Part shown: one piece after another, positions 19,618 to 27,906 of the stretch
Layout of the letters: each line of letters starts with the position of its first letter
How positions within the stretch are numbered: the first letter of the stretch is position 1
From: an uncultured Agromyces sp.
Lineage (GTDB): Bacteria; Actinomycetota; Actinomycetes; Actinomycetales; Microbacteriaceae
Direction of reading: 5' to 3'
DNA: 64,000 nt
Assembly (NCBI GenBank): GCA_913053875.1
Contig: CAJXGN010000010.1
Coordinates: 1 to 64,000, forward strand
Notes under the pieces: generated by a model
What the model was told of the DNA's origin: nothing
Databases searched by the model: none
Seen by the model: only the letters and a program-made list of their open reading frames with translations
Made by a program: the position numbers and the translations under genes

Positions 19618-21098
19618 TGGCGCGCACGTTCCCCGACGGGTTCCTCTGGGGCTCGGCCACCGCCGCCGCGCAGATCGAGGGCGCCGCCCACGAGGACGGC
19701 AAGCTCGACTCCATCTGGGACGCGTACGCGCGCGTGCCCGGAGCCGTGGCCAACGGCGACACCCCCGAGCGGGCGGTCGACCACTACCACCGCTACCGCG
19801 AGGACGTCGCCCTCATGCGCGAGCTGGGCCTCGACTCGTACCGGTTCTCGACGAGCTGGGCGCGGGTCGTGCCCGACGGCCGCACGGTGAACGCCGAGGG
19901 GCTCGACTTCTACTCGCGCCTCGTGGACGAACTGCTCGAGGCGGGCATCCTGCCCTGGCTCACCCTGTACCACTGGGACCTGCCGCAGGCGCTGCACGAG
20001 CAGGGAGGCTGGGCGAACCGCGAGGTCGTCGCGCGATTCGCCGAGTACGCCGAGGCGACCTACGACGTGCTCGGCGACCGGGTGACGCACTGGACCACGT
20101 TCAACGAGCCGTTCTGCTCCTCCCTCATCGGCCATGTCGGCGGCGAGCACGCACCCGGCATGAACGACCCGCGTGCCGGCCTCGCCGCGGTGCACCACCA
20201 GCACCTCGCCCACGGCACGGCCGTCTCCCTGCTGCGAGAGCGGGCGGATGCCGCGGGGCGCGACATCCGGCTCGGCATCACGCTGAACCTCACCAACGCG
20301 GTGCCGCTGAACCCCGGCGACCTCGCCGATGTCGAGGCGGCCCGGCGCATCGACGCGATCTGGAACCGGATGTACCTCGACCCCATGCTGCGCGGCGCGT
20401 ACCCGGCCGACCTGCTCGAGGACGTGCGCGGGCAGGGGCTCGAGGAGGTCATCGAGCCGGGCGACCTCGAGGTGATCTCGGCGCCGATCGACTTCCTCGG
20501 CGTGAACCACTACCACGACGACTGCGTGAGCGGCCGGCCGCTGCCGGACGACCACGTGCCCGGCGCGAAGCCCACCGACAAGCCGGGCCGCTCGCCGTTC
20601 GTCGGCAGCGAGTACGTGACCATGCCCTGGCGCGCGCTGCCGCGCACGGCCATGGACTGGGAGGTGCACCCGGAGGGGTTGCGCACCCTCCTCGTGCGCC
20701 TCGGCGAGGAGTACCCGAACCTGCCGCCGCTGTACGTGACCGAGAACGGCGCCTCGTACGACGACGAGGTCTCCCCCGACGGCGCGGTGCACGACCCCGA
20801 CCGCATCGCCTACATCGACGCCCACATCGACGCGGTCGCCGACGCCATCGACGACGGTGCCGACGTGCGCGGCTACTTCGTCTGGTCGCTGCTCGACAAC
20901 TTCGAATGGGCGTGGGGCTACGACAAGCGATTCGGCATCGTGCACGTCGACTACGAGACGATGGTGCGCACCCCGAAGGACTCCGCGCTCCGGTACGCGC
21001 AGCGCATCGCCGCATCCCGCCCCGTGGCCGTCACGGCGAGTACGGTGGGGGGCAACCCGGCCGACACCGGTGTGCCGGGAGGCGGGAGCAGAGCATGA
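19617..21098 (+). CDS. GH1 beta-glucosidase
   Basis: A cytosolic 493-residue family 1 glycoside hydrolase that would split imported cellobiose to glucose. It opens FPDGFLWGSATAAAQIEGA, with SYRFSTSWARVVPDG, LYHWDLPQALHEQGGW, the acid/base Glu164 in TTFNEPFCSS and the nucleophile Glu376 in YVTENGASYDD, ending with SLLDNFEWAWGYDKRFGIVHVDY. No signal peptide. The operon position between the permeases and the regulator, with overlaps at both ends, supports intracellular hydrolysis of the transported disaccharide. Related activities such as beta-galactosidase or beta-fucosidase cannot be excluded. Confidence 0.94.
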   Translation: MARTFPDGFLWGSATAAAQIEGAAHEDGKLDSIWDAYARVPGAVANGDTPERAVDHYHRYREDVALMRELGLDSYRFSTSWARVVPDGRTVNAEGLDFYSRLVDELLEAGILPWLTLYHWDLPQALHEQGGWANREVVARFAEYAEATYDVLGDRVTHWTTFNEPFCSSLIGHVGGEHAPGMNDPRAGLAAVHHQHLAHGTAVSLLRERADAAGRDIRLGITLNLTNAVPLNPGDLADVEAARRIDAIWNRMYLDPMLRGAYPADLLEDVRGQGLEEVIEPGDLEVISAPIDFLGVNHYHDDCVSGRPLPDDHVPGAKPTDKPGRSPFVGSEYVTMPWRALPRTAMDWEVHPEGLRTLLVRLGEEYPNLPPLYVTENGASYDDEVSPDGAVHDPDRIAYIDAHIDAVADAIDDGADVRGYFVWSLLDNFEWAWGYDKRFGIVHVDYETMVRTPKDSALRYAQRIAASRPVAVTASTVGGNPADTGVPGGGSRA

Positions 21099-22114
21099 CC
21101 CAGGCGGATGCCGCGGGCGCCACTCCGACGCTGGAGATGGTCGCCGCCCGTGCCGGGGTGTCGCGGGCCACGGTCTCGCGGGTCGTGAACGGCTCGCCCA
21201 AGGTCACCCCCGAGATCGTCGAGGCCGTGCAGGCCGCGATCGCCGAGCTCAACTACGTGCCGAATCGCGCCGCGCGCTCGCTCGCGAGCCGGCGCACGCA
21301 CGCGATCGCCCTGGTCGTGCCCGAGTCGACCGCGAAGGTGTTCAACGACCCGTTCTTCGCGACCCTGGTGCAGGGCGTCGCGCTCGCGCTGTCGGACACC
21401 GAGTACACGCTGTCGATGCTCATGGAGTCGGAGCAGGCCGTCGACAAGACGAGGCGCTACCTGCTCGGCGGCAACGTCGACGGCGCGCTCGTCGTCTCGC
21501 ACCACACCGGCGACCACTCGTACGCCCACGTCAGCCGCTCGCTGCCCGTGGTGTTCGGCGGCCGACCGCTCGACCCGGCCGAGCGCGTGACCCACACGGT
21601 CGACGTCGACAACGCGCACGGTGCAGAGCTCGCCGCCCGCCACCTCATCGCGCGGGGCTGCCGTCGCATCGCGACGATCGCCGGCCCGCAGGACATGCCT
21701 CCGGGCGTCGACCGGCTCGCCGGCTGGCGCCGCGCGCTGCAGGAGGAGGGCCTGGCCGACGACCTCGTCGAGTACGGCGACTTCTCCCCCACCACCGGGG
21801 CGGCGGCCATGCGCCGGCTGCTCGACCGCGGCGAGCGCATCGACGGGCTGTTCGCCGCGAACGACCAGATGGCGATCGGCGCGTACTCGGCCATCCGCGA
21901 GGCCGGCCTGTCGATTCCCGACGACATCGCCGTGGTCGGCTTCGACGACGACAACTACGCGGCGACCGCCGTGCCGCCGCTCACCACGGTGCACCAGCCG
22001 TCGCTCGAGATGGGGGCGACCATGGCGAGAACGCTCGTGCGGCTCATCGAGGGCGACGACGTCGAGCCGACGACGCTGCTCAGCACCGAGCTCACCCTGC
22101 GCGCGTCGGCCTGA
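21095..22114 (+). CDS. LacI-family regulator of the cellobiose operon (CebR-like)
   Basis: A 339-residue LacI/GalR repressor. The helix-turn-helix is at residues ~13-40 (LEMVAARAGVSRATVSRVVNG, then PNRAARSLASRRTHAIALVV hinge), followed by the periplasmic-binding-like effector domain (DPFFATLVQGVALALSD, DGLFAANDQMAIGAYSAI, DIAVVGFDDDNYAATAVPPLTTV). It is the last gene of the operon, its ATG overlapping the GH1 stop. It most likely binds the three GAGAGCGCTCTC palindromes upstream of the operon and the identical site before the GH6 cellulase, releasing on cellobiose as known for Streptomyces CebR and Thermobifida CelR. Confidence 0.9.
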   Translation: MTQADAAGATPTLEMVAARAGVSRATVSRVVNGSPKVTPEIVEAVQAAIAELNYVPNRAARSLASRRTHAIALVVPESTAKVFNDPFFATLVQGVALALSDTEYTLSMLMESEQAVDKTRRYLLGGNVDGALVVSHHTGDHSYAHVSRSLPVVFGGRPLDPAERVTHTVDVDNAHGAELAARHLIARGCRRIATIAGPQDMPPGVDRLAGWRRALQEEGLADDLVEYGDFSPTTGAAAMRRLLDRGERIDGLFAANDQMAIGAYSAIREAGLSIPDDIAVVGFDDDNYAATAVPPLTTVHQPSLEMGATMARTLVRLIEGDDVEPTTLLSTELTLRASA

Positions 22115-22119
22115 GACCC

Positions 22120-22207
22120 GGAGAATCGGCGAGCACATCGTGGAGAATCGGCGAGCTGACTTTGGAAAATCGGCGAGCACTTCATGGATATCCGGCGACG
22201 AGGCGCT
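22120..22207 (+). repeat. four tandem 22-bp repeats
   Basis: Units begin at 22120, 22142, 22164 and 22186. The core GGAGAATCGGCGAGC is conserved in units 1-2, has one change in unit 3 (GGAAAATCGGCGAGC) and is decayed in unit 4 (GGATATCCGGCGACG). The 22-bp period is about two helical turns, so a protein would meet all copies on one face. They lie just upstream of the likely promoter of the AAA+ gene. Confidence 0.85.
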
Positions 22208-22212
22208 ACTCT
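22207..22212 (+). promoter_or_regulatory. -10 element before the AAA+ gene
   Basis: TACTCT lies 7 nt before the GTG at 22220 with no ribosome-binding site, suggesting a leaderless message whose promoter directly follows the tandem repeats. Confidence 0.4.
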
Positions 22213-22219
22213 GAACGGT

Positions 22220-23467
22220 GTGGTCGAGCAAGTCGAGCGGTTCGCCGAGCCGCGGATCCTGGAAGCGCTCCAGGACACTCGGGTGGTTGTCATCCAAGGC
22301 GCGCGCCAGGTCGGCAAGACGACGCTGCTGCACGAGATCGTTGCGAAGTCCGGCGGACGCGCGCTCACCCTGGACGATGAAGTCGCCCGCGCGACGGCGC
22401 AAGCCGACCCGGTTGCATTCGTCACCCAGAATGCGGGCGCGCTACTCGCCATCGACGAGGTGCAACGAGTGCCTGAGCTCGTACTCGCCCTCAAGCTCGT
22501 CGTCGACCGCGACCCGCGGCCGGGCCGGTTCCTCCTTACGGGGTCGGCGAACCTGCTGCGCCTGCCAGCGACGGAGGACAGCCTTGCCGGCCGGGCCGAA
22601 AGCATCGAGCTTCTCGGATTCAGCCAGGGTGAAGTCGTCGGCCGTCAGGAGGACTTCATCGACCGACTGCTGTCCGGCGACCGCTTCCTCGGGCACACCA
22701 GCGCACTCAATCGGAACGACTACTTGGAGCGGGCCGTCGCCGGCTCATACCCTGAGGCACTCGCGCGAACCGGTCGGCGGCGCAGCCAATGGCTCGATAA
22801 CTACCTCTCCCGAACCGTGGAGCGCGACGCGCCGGACGTCTCTCCGTTGCAGCGGCTCGGCGAACTACCGCTCATCCTTCGCGTGTTGGCTGCGCGCAAC
22901 AGCGACGAGTTGAACGTCGCCGACATCGCCCGCGACACCGGCATCCCCGCGCGCACCCTCGCCCCGCACGTGGAACTGCTGGAGACGTTGTACCTCATAC
23001 AGCGGATCCCTGCATGGTCGACGAACCTCACCAAGCGCGTTGTATCGCGGCCCAAGGCAGCACTGCTGGACACGGGACTTGCCGCGCGGCTGCTCGGTGT
23101 TTCCGCCTCCGGTGCTTCACCGACGATGCGACCCGAGGTGGCAGGGCACCTCTTGGAAGGGTTCGTCGCAGGCGAATTGCGTCGACAGCTGGGATGGGCG
23201 GACGAGATCGTGCGGATCAGCCACTATCGCGACCATGCCGGGGATGAGGTGGACTTCATTCTGGAAGCCGACGACGGGCGTATCGCTGGAATCGAGGTGA
23301 AGGCCACCTCGTCGGTCGGCAGGAACGACGCCCGATGGCTCGCGAAGCTTCGCGACCGCCTCGGAAGCCGCTTTGCGGCAGGGGTCGTCCTGCACACGGG
23401 AACCACGAGTGGGCCTCTCGGCGAGAAGCTCGCGGCTGTACCGCTCGACGCGCTCTGGTCTGCTTGA
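22220..23467 (+). CDS. AAA+ ATPase with C-terminal DUF4143
   Basis: A 415-residue protein. The N-terminal P-loop domain has Walker A GARQVGKT (residues 27-34), Walker B AGALLAIDEVQRV and sensor LLTGSANLLRL. A winged-helix-like segment follows (NVADIARDTGIPARTLAPHVELL), then a DUF4143 nuclease-like fold with GDEVDFILEADDGRIAGIEVKATSS, which keeps the D...ExK pattern. Its cellular role is not established; families of this type are patchily distributed and often mobile. I prefer GTG 22220 to ATG 22184 because the ATG lies inside the tandem repeats and the GTG has a -10 seven bases upstream. GC at third positions is lower than in neighbours and the GGCATCCG octamer is absent, which suggests acquisition. 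Confidence 0.85.
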   Translation: MVEQVERFAEPRILEALQDTRVVVIQGARQVGKTTLLHEIVAKSGGRALTLDDEVARATAQADPVAFVTQNAGALLAIDEVQRVPELVLALKLVVDRDPRPGRFLLTGSANLLRLPATEDSLAGRAESIELLGFSQGEVVGRQEDFIDRLLSGDRFLGHTSALNRNDYLERAVAGSYPEALARTGRRRSQWLDNYLSRTVERDAPDVSPLQRLGELPLILRVLAARNSDELNVADIARDTGIPARTLAPHVELLETLYLIQRIPAWSTNLTKRVVSRPKAALLDTGLAARLLGVSASGASPTMRPEVAGHLLEGFVAGELRRQLGWADEIVRISHYRDHAGDEVDFILEADDGRIAGIEVKATSSVGRNDARWLAKLRDRLGSRFAAGVVLHTGTTSGPLGEKLAAVPLDALWSA

Positions 23468-23497
23468 GGACTGGGCCGGCTTCCTCAGCGACTGTAC

Positions 23498-25060
23498 TCA
23501 GACGACGATCGCCGCGCCGTCGGCACGCGGGTCGGTGCCGGCGGTGAAGCCGTCGCGGTCGACGCGCACGAGGTGGGCGTGGCCGTGGCCGTCGGAGCGG
23601 GCGGGCACCTCGACGAGCGGATGCCCCGCTGCCGCGATCGCGTCGCGCGCGAGCGGATCGAGGTCCGCCTCGACCGAGACCGAGCGCCCGTCGTCGTCGC
23701 CGTCGGCCCCGGCGATGAACCGGGGCGCGGCGACCGCCTCCGCCGGTGACGCGCCGGCGAATGCGCGCAGCAGCACCTGCGTGTGGATCTGCGGCTGGCC
23801 CTGCCCGCCCATGCACGACGACACGTACTCGACGTCGTCGGCGCGCGTGACGAGCACGGGCATGAGCGTGTGCCGGGGGCGTTTGCCCGGCGCGACCACG
23901 TTCGGTGAAGCGGGGTCGAGCGAGAAGCTCGCACCGCGGTTCTGGAAGATGACGCCGGTCGAGGGCTCGAGGATGCCGGAGCCGAACCCGTAGTAGAGCG
24001 ACTGGATGAGCGAGACCGCGGTGCCGTCGGCGCTCGCCACGGCCACGCCCACGGTGTCGCCGTCGGCGTGCCGGTCGAGGTCGGCTTCGCGCGTCGGGGC
24101 GGTCGCCGCGAGCAGCGCCGCGCCGTCGGGCGCGCCGAAGCGCGGGTCGCCGAGGAGGGCGGCGCGCACGTCGTTGCTCGCGAGGAAGACGTCGACCAGG
24201 GCGCCGGCGTCGCGGCCGAGCGGGTCGGGCCACGCGGCATCCGCCACCGCCCGCATCGCACGCAGGAGCGAGTACCCCTGCGTGTTCGGCGGGCTGGTGT
24301 GGATCGTGCGGTCGCCGTGCCGCGCCGAGAGCGGGTCGACGACGTCGGGCGCGTAGGCCGCGGCGTCGTACGTGGAGATGGCCGACCCGAGCGCCTCCAG
24401 CCCGGCGACCCAGCGTCGGGCGACGTCGCCCGAGTAGAACTCGTCGGCGCCGTTCGCGGCGATGCGGGCCAGCGTGTCGGCGAGCGCGGCCTGCACGAGC
24501 GGGCGGCCCACGCGCGCGGGCTCGGGGCCGGAGAGGAAGACCGCGCGGAACCCGGCGTCCTGCTCGAGCATGGGGCGGCCGCGCTCGATGCCACGTGCGA
24601 TCGCCGGCGCCAGCGGAACGCCCTCGCGGGCCATCCGCTCCGCCGGGGCGAGCCGATCGGCCCAGGCGAGGCGGCCGCCGAACGCGGCGAGCGCCTCCCA
24701 GCCGCGCACCGCGCCGGGCACGGTGACGGTGTCGATGCCGCGCAGCGGCAGCGCGTCGCCGTGGCGCTCGGCGAGCCGCTCGCGCGTCTGCCCGCGCGGC
24801 GCGGTGCCGGTCGCGTTCACGCAGCGGATCGCCCCATCGGGCGTGCGCACGAGCGCGACGAGGTCGCCGCCCAGGTGCACCATGCTCGGGTACGCCACGC
24901 ACAACGCCGCCGCGGTCGCGATGGCCGCGTCGATCGCGTTGCCGCCCGCCCGCAGCATCTCGGCACCGACCTCGCTCGCCGCCGCGTGCGGGGACGCCAC
25001 GGCCCCTCCCCCGGCGTGCACGGGGTCGGCAGCGGTCACGGGCGTCGTCGCGTCGGTCAC
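23498..25060 (-). CDS. ggt: gamma-glutamyltransferase family protein
   Basis: A 520-residue Ntn-hydrolase of the GGT family, made as a proenzyme that self-cleaves before the catalytic Thr, here in DRHADGDTVGVAVASADGTAV. The N-terminal half carries GAEMLRAGGNAIDAAIATAAAL, the C-terminal half FQNRGASFSLDP and SSCMGGQGQPQIHTQVLL. Canonical GGTs are secreted and cleave glutathione; this one shows no signal peptide, so it may be cytosolic and act on another gamma-glutamyl or acyl amide. The GTG start is 6 nt after TAGGCT, again suggesting a leaderless message. It converges with the AAA+ gene, 30 bp away. Confidence 0.88.
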   Translation of the reverse strand: MTDATTPVTAADPVHAGGGAVASPHAAASEVGAEMLRAGGNAIDAAIATAAALCVAYPSMVHLGGDLVALVRTPDGAIRCVNATGTAPRGQTRERLAERHGDALPLRGIDTVTVPGAVRGWEALAAFGGRLAWADRLAPAERMAREGVPLAPAIARGIERGRPMLEQDAGFRAVFLSGPEPARVGRPLVQAALADTLARIAANGADEFYSGDVARRWVAGLEALGSAISTYDAAAYAPDVVDPLSARHGDRTIHTSPPNTQGYSLLRAMRAVADAAWPDPLGRDAGALVDVFLASNDVRAALLGDPRFGAPDGAALLAATAPTREADLDRHADGDTVGVAVASADGTAVSLIQSLYYGFGSGILEPSTGVIFQNRGASFSLDPASPNVVAPGKRPRHTLMPVLVTRADDVEYVSSCMGGQGQPQIHTQVLLRAFAGASPAEAVAAPRFIAGADGDDDGRSVSVEADLDPLARDAIAAAGHPLVEVPARSDGHGHAHLVRVDRDGFTAGTDPRADGAAIVV

Positions 25061-25066
25061 CCCACG

Positions 25067-25072
25067 AGCCTA
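25067..25072 (-). promoter_or_regulatory. -10 element of leaderless ggt
   Basis: TAGGCT on the minus strand is 6 nt before the GTG at 25060, matching the leaderless pattern at pheA, lplA and the VanY-type gene. Confidence 0.4.
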
Positions 25073-25121
25073 GACGGATGCGGACGACGCACCCGGCGGC
25101 TGTGCGATCCGCCGGGTCGTC

Positions 25122-26483
25122 TCAGGGCGCGATGTTGCGGTTGAAGCGGAAGACGTTCCCAGGGTCGTACAGCCGCTTCGCTGCACGCAGCCGCTCCGAG
25201 TCCGCGCCGCCGCCTCCCGGAGACGCACCGTCGCCCATGCTGAAGTTGCCGTACCCGCCCGGGCGGGCGTCGCCCGCGATCGCCTCGTGGAAGCCGCGCA
25301 CCCATTCGATGCCCCGCTCGTCGTCGTCGGGGTCCTCCCAGATGCCCGCCACGAGTACGACGTAGGCCGCGTCGCGCGCACCGAAGGCGGTCGCCTCCGG
25401 TGGGACATCGTGCACCGCGCCGTCGAACGGGTACACGTGCACCGTCGCCTCCGCGCTCGGCAGCGACGGACCGAACCGCTGGCAGGCCGCGGCCACGGCG
25501 TCGCCGATTTCGTCGAGATAGGCGGTCCGCCAGTACTGGCGGAGTCCCGGGGGCGCCAGCACGTCGTTGGCGCTGTTGAGGAACGCGTACGACACCGGAC
25601 CGACGTGCTCGGCGACCGGCTCGGCCACCTCCCGGAACGTCCCGATGCGGGCGAGCCCCTCGTCGGGATCGCCGGTCCAGCACGAGACGACGGCGAGCAT
25701 CGGCTCGCCCACCCGATCGGCGGGGACGAACGGCGCCGGCGGTGCGAAGCCCAGTGCGGGGAAACCCCCGTACTCGCGCGGCGCCGACCTGATGAACTCG
25801 GCGAACCGAGCGAGCACGGCCTCGGCGTCGTCGAGGGGGAAGAACATCGGCCCACCCACGACCTGAGGCACCTCGTGCAGCCGGAACGTGAACGAGGTCA
25901 CCACGCCGAAGTTGCCACCGCCGCCGCGGATCGCCCAGAAGAGCTCGGGCTCTGACGACTCGCTCGCGGTCACGACGCTCCCGTCGGCCAGCACTACTTC
26001 GGCCGAGACGAGGTTGTCGCAGGCCAGGCCGAACCGTCGCGACAGGAACCCGATCCCGCCGCCCAACGTCAGCCCGCCGACGCCCGTCGTCGAGATAAGC
26101 CCACCCGTGGTCGCAAGACCGTGCGGCTCGGTCGCGTCCATGACGGCGCGCCACGTGGCGCCTCCGCCCACGACGGCGGTGCGCGCCTGCATGTCGACAC
26201 GCACCCCGGACAGATCGCCCAGGTCGGCGACGAGCACGTCGTCGGCCGTTCCGTATCCCGGCACGCTGTGCCCCCCGCCGCGAACGGCGAGCCCGTCGCC
26301 GGTCGCCGCCGCCGCGCGCACGACGGCACGTACGTCCTCGACGCCCGCGCACCGCACCACGGCCGCGGGACGGCGCTGGATCATGCCGTTGAACACGACC
26401 CGCGCCCGGTCGTAGCCGAAGTCGCCGGGCGCGACCACGCTGCCCCCGACCTCGGCGCGCAACTCCTCGATGCCGATCGACAT
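25122..26483 (-). CDS. FAD-linked oxidoreductase with berberine-bridge C-terminus
   Basis: A 453-residue flavoprotein oxidase. The PCMH/FAD_binding_4 domain shows VRGGGHSVPGYG with the His that carries covalent FAD in this family, TTGGLISTTGVGGLTLGGGIGFLSRRFG and FWAIRGGGGNFGVVTSF. The C-terminal BBE domain ends RLYDPGNVFRFNRNIAP. Such enzymes oxidise sugars, alkaloids or other alcohols; substrate is not predictable here. No signal peptide is seen. GGAGGGGGA before the ATG at 26483 decides the start; the frame could extend 27 residues upstream. Neighbours give no pathway context. Confidence 0.9.
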   Translation of the reverse strand: MSIGIEELRAEVGGSVVAPGDFGYDRARVVFNGMIQRRPAAVVRCAGVEDVRAVVRAAAATGDGLAVRGGGHSVPGYGTADDVLVADLGDLSGVRVDMQARTAVVGGGATWRAVMDATEPHGLATTGGLISTTGVGGLTLGGGIGFLSRRFGLACDNLVSAEVVLADGSVVTASESSEPELFWAIRGGGGNFGVVTSFTFRLHEVPQVVGGPMFFPLDDAEAVLARFAEFIRSAPREYGGFPALGFAPPAPFVPADRVGEPMLAVVSCWTGDPDEGLARIGTFREVAEPVAEHVGPVSYAFLNSANDVLAPPGLRQYWRTAYLDEIGDAVAAACQRFGPSLPSAEATVHVYPFDGAVHDVPPEATAFGARDAAYVVLVAGIWEDPDDDERGIEWVRGFHEAIAGDARPGGYGNFSMGDGASPGGGGADSERLRAAKRLYDPGNVFRFNRNIAP

Positions 26484-26632
26484 GCGACTCCCCCTCCGCA
26501 CCGGTTCCGGGACAGGGGGGCGGGCACGCGCGTGCCACTCACGGCAGGTCGGTGTACGCGACACAGGCTAGCGAGGCATCCGCTCACCGCACAACCGCGC
26601 TCATGACGGGCGCATACCGTCTTCGGCCCGCA

Positions 26633-27523
26633 TCACCCGGCCGCCGGCGCCGTCTCGAACGCGACCCCGCTGATCTCGCCGAACCGGCCGCGCATGACCT
26701 CGATCGCCGCCGGGTTCTGGTCGACCAGCACGAACCGACGGCCGAGCGCCGCCGCGACCGCGCCGGTCGTGCCGCTGCCGGCGAAGAAGTCGAGCACCCA
26801 GTCGCCCTCGCGGCTCGAGGCCTGGATCATGCGGCGGAGGACCCCTTCGGGCTTCTGCGTGGGGTACCCGGTCTTCTCGCGCCCCGTGGGCGAGACGATC
26901 GTGTGCCACCAGACATCCGTCGGCAGCTTGCCGAGTTCGACCTTCTCGGGGGTCACGAGCCCCGGCGCCATGTACGGCTCGCGGTCGACTGCGGTCGAGT
27001 CGAAGTAGTACCGCTTCGGGTCCTTCACGTACACGAGGATCGTGTCGTGCTTGCTCGGCCAGCGCCGCTTCGACTTGCCGCCGTAGTCGTAGGCCCAGAT
27101 GATCTCGTTCAGGAAGCACTCGCGGCCGAACAGCGCGTCGAGCAGCACCTTCGCGTAGTGCGCCTCGCGGTAGTCGAGGTGCAGGTAGAGCGTGCCGTCG
27201 TCGGCGAGCAGGCGCCACGCCTCGGCGAGCCGCGGCTCGAGGAAGCCCCAGTAGTCGTCGAACCGGTCGTCGTAGCGCACGAGGTCGCCGCGGATGCGCT
27301 CGTAGCGCTGCCCCTGGAAGCCGACCACCGAGCCGGTCGCGCTGCGCACGTTCGTCGTCGCGCGACGCTCCTGCGCACGCCCCGAGTTGAACGGCGGGTC
27401 GAGGTAGACGAGCGTGAAGGCGCCGTCGGGCAGCCCGGGCAACACGTCGAGGTTGTCGGCGTGGAAGATGCGGTCGGGCCCGTCGAGCGGCACCCGCCCA
27501 GTCTGCCGCAGGGCCCCGGTCAA
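26633..27523 (-). CDS. DNA methyltransferase, beta-class (adenine-N6 or cytosine-N4)
   Basis: A ~290-residue site-specific methyltransferase. The catalytic motif IV DPPF (LVYLDPPFNSGRAQ) lies near the N-terminus and the AdoMet-binding motif I FFAGSGTTGAVAAALGR near the C-terminus, the motif order of beta-class enzymes. HADNLDVLPGLPDGAF and WWHTIVSPTGREKTGYPTQKPEGVLRRMI are further family hallmarks. No restriction endonuclease lies beside it, so it appears to be an orphan that marks the genome, possibly for regulation. Start is uncertain: TTG at 27523 directly follows the stop of the upstream gene, and GTG at 27493 begins the conserved part. Confidence 0.88.
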   Translation of the reverse strand: MTGALRQTGRVPLDGPDRIFHADNLDVLPGLPDGAFTLVYLDPPFNSGRAQERRATTNVRSATGSVVGFQGQRYERIRGDLVRYDDRFDDYWGFLEPRLAEAWRLLADDGTLYLHLDYREAHYAKVLLDALFGRECFLNEIIWAYDYGGKSKRRWPSKHDTILVYVKDPKRYYFDSTAVDREPYMAPGLVTPEKVELGKLPTDVWWHTIVSPTGREKTGYPTQKPEGVLRRMIQASSREGDWVLDFFAGSGTTGAVAAALGRRFVLVDQNPAAIEVMRGRFGEISGVAFETAPAAG

Positions 27524-27525
27524 CG

Positions 27526-27897
27526 TCAGTCGACGTCGAGGCGGATGCGGCCGGCGAACCGGTCGGGCGCGGCCGCGCGACGCTGCGGTTCGGGCAGCAG
27601 CTGCGGCAGGGCGTCGTCGTCGGACGCGGCCGGCCCAGCGGCATCCGCCGCCTCGACGATGCCCTTGTCACCGTCGCCGGGGAGCGGCGCCGGTGCGGGC
27701 AGGAGCGTCTGCCGGTCGAGCTCGACCTGCGCCTCGTGCTTGCGCGGCGCGAAGACCTCGTCGCCGATGCCGACCAACCCTGCGCTGCCGGACGTGCGGC
27801 CCGCCTTGTTCGAGAAGTCGATCCAGCCGAGCCGGGTCGCGACGATCACCGCCACCACGGCCACCGCGATGATCGCGGGGAGCACCCACCAGTCCAC
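27526..27897 (-). CDS. small single-span membrane protein (DUF6191-like)
   Basis: A 123-residue protein with one N-terminal transmembrane helix (WVLPAIIAVAVVAVIVATRLGW) and a cytoplasmic or external tail containing GIGDEVFAPRKHEAQVELDRQ, which resembles the short motif of DUF6191 proteins found in actinobacteria, then a Pro/Ala/Asp-rich end. Function is unknown. It lies between lplA and the methyltransferase gene, 9 bp after the lplA stop and 2 bp before the methyltransferase TTG, so the three may be co-transcribed. Family assignment is tentative. Confidence 0.7.
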   Translation of the reverse strand: MDWWVLPAIIAVAVVAVIVATRLGWIDFSNKAGRTSGSAGLVGIGDEVFAPRKHEAQVELDRQTLLPAPAPLPGDGDKGIVEAADAAGPAASDDDALPQLLPEPQRRAAAPDRFAGRIRLDVD

Positions 27898-27906
27898 GCG
27901 GGCATC

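Noticed and set aside
22120..22207. CRISPR array
   Set aside because: Repeats are tandem without unique spacers of spacer length, the unit is only 22 bp, and no cas genes are near.
26633..27523. Restriction-modification system
   Set aside because: Only the methyltransferase is present; the neighbours are a small membrane protein and an FAD enzyme, with no endonuclease or specificity subunit.
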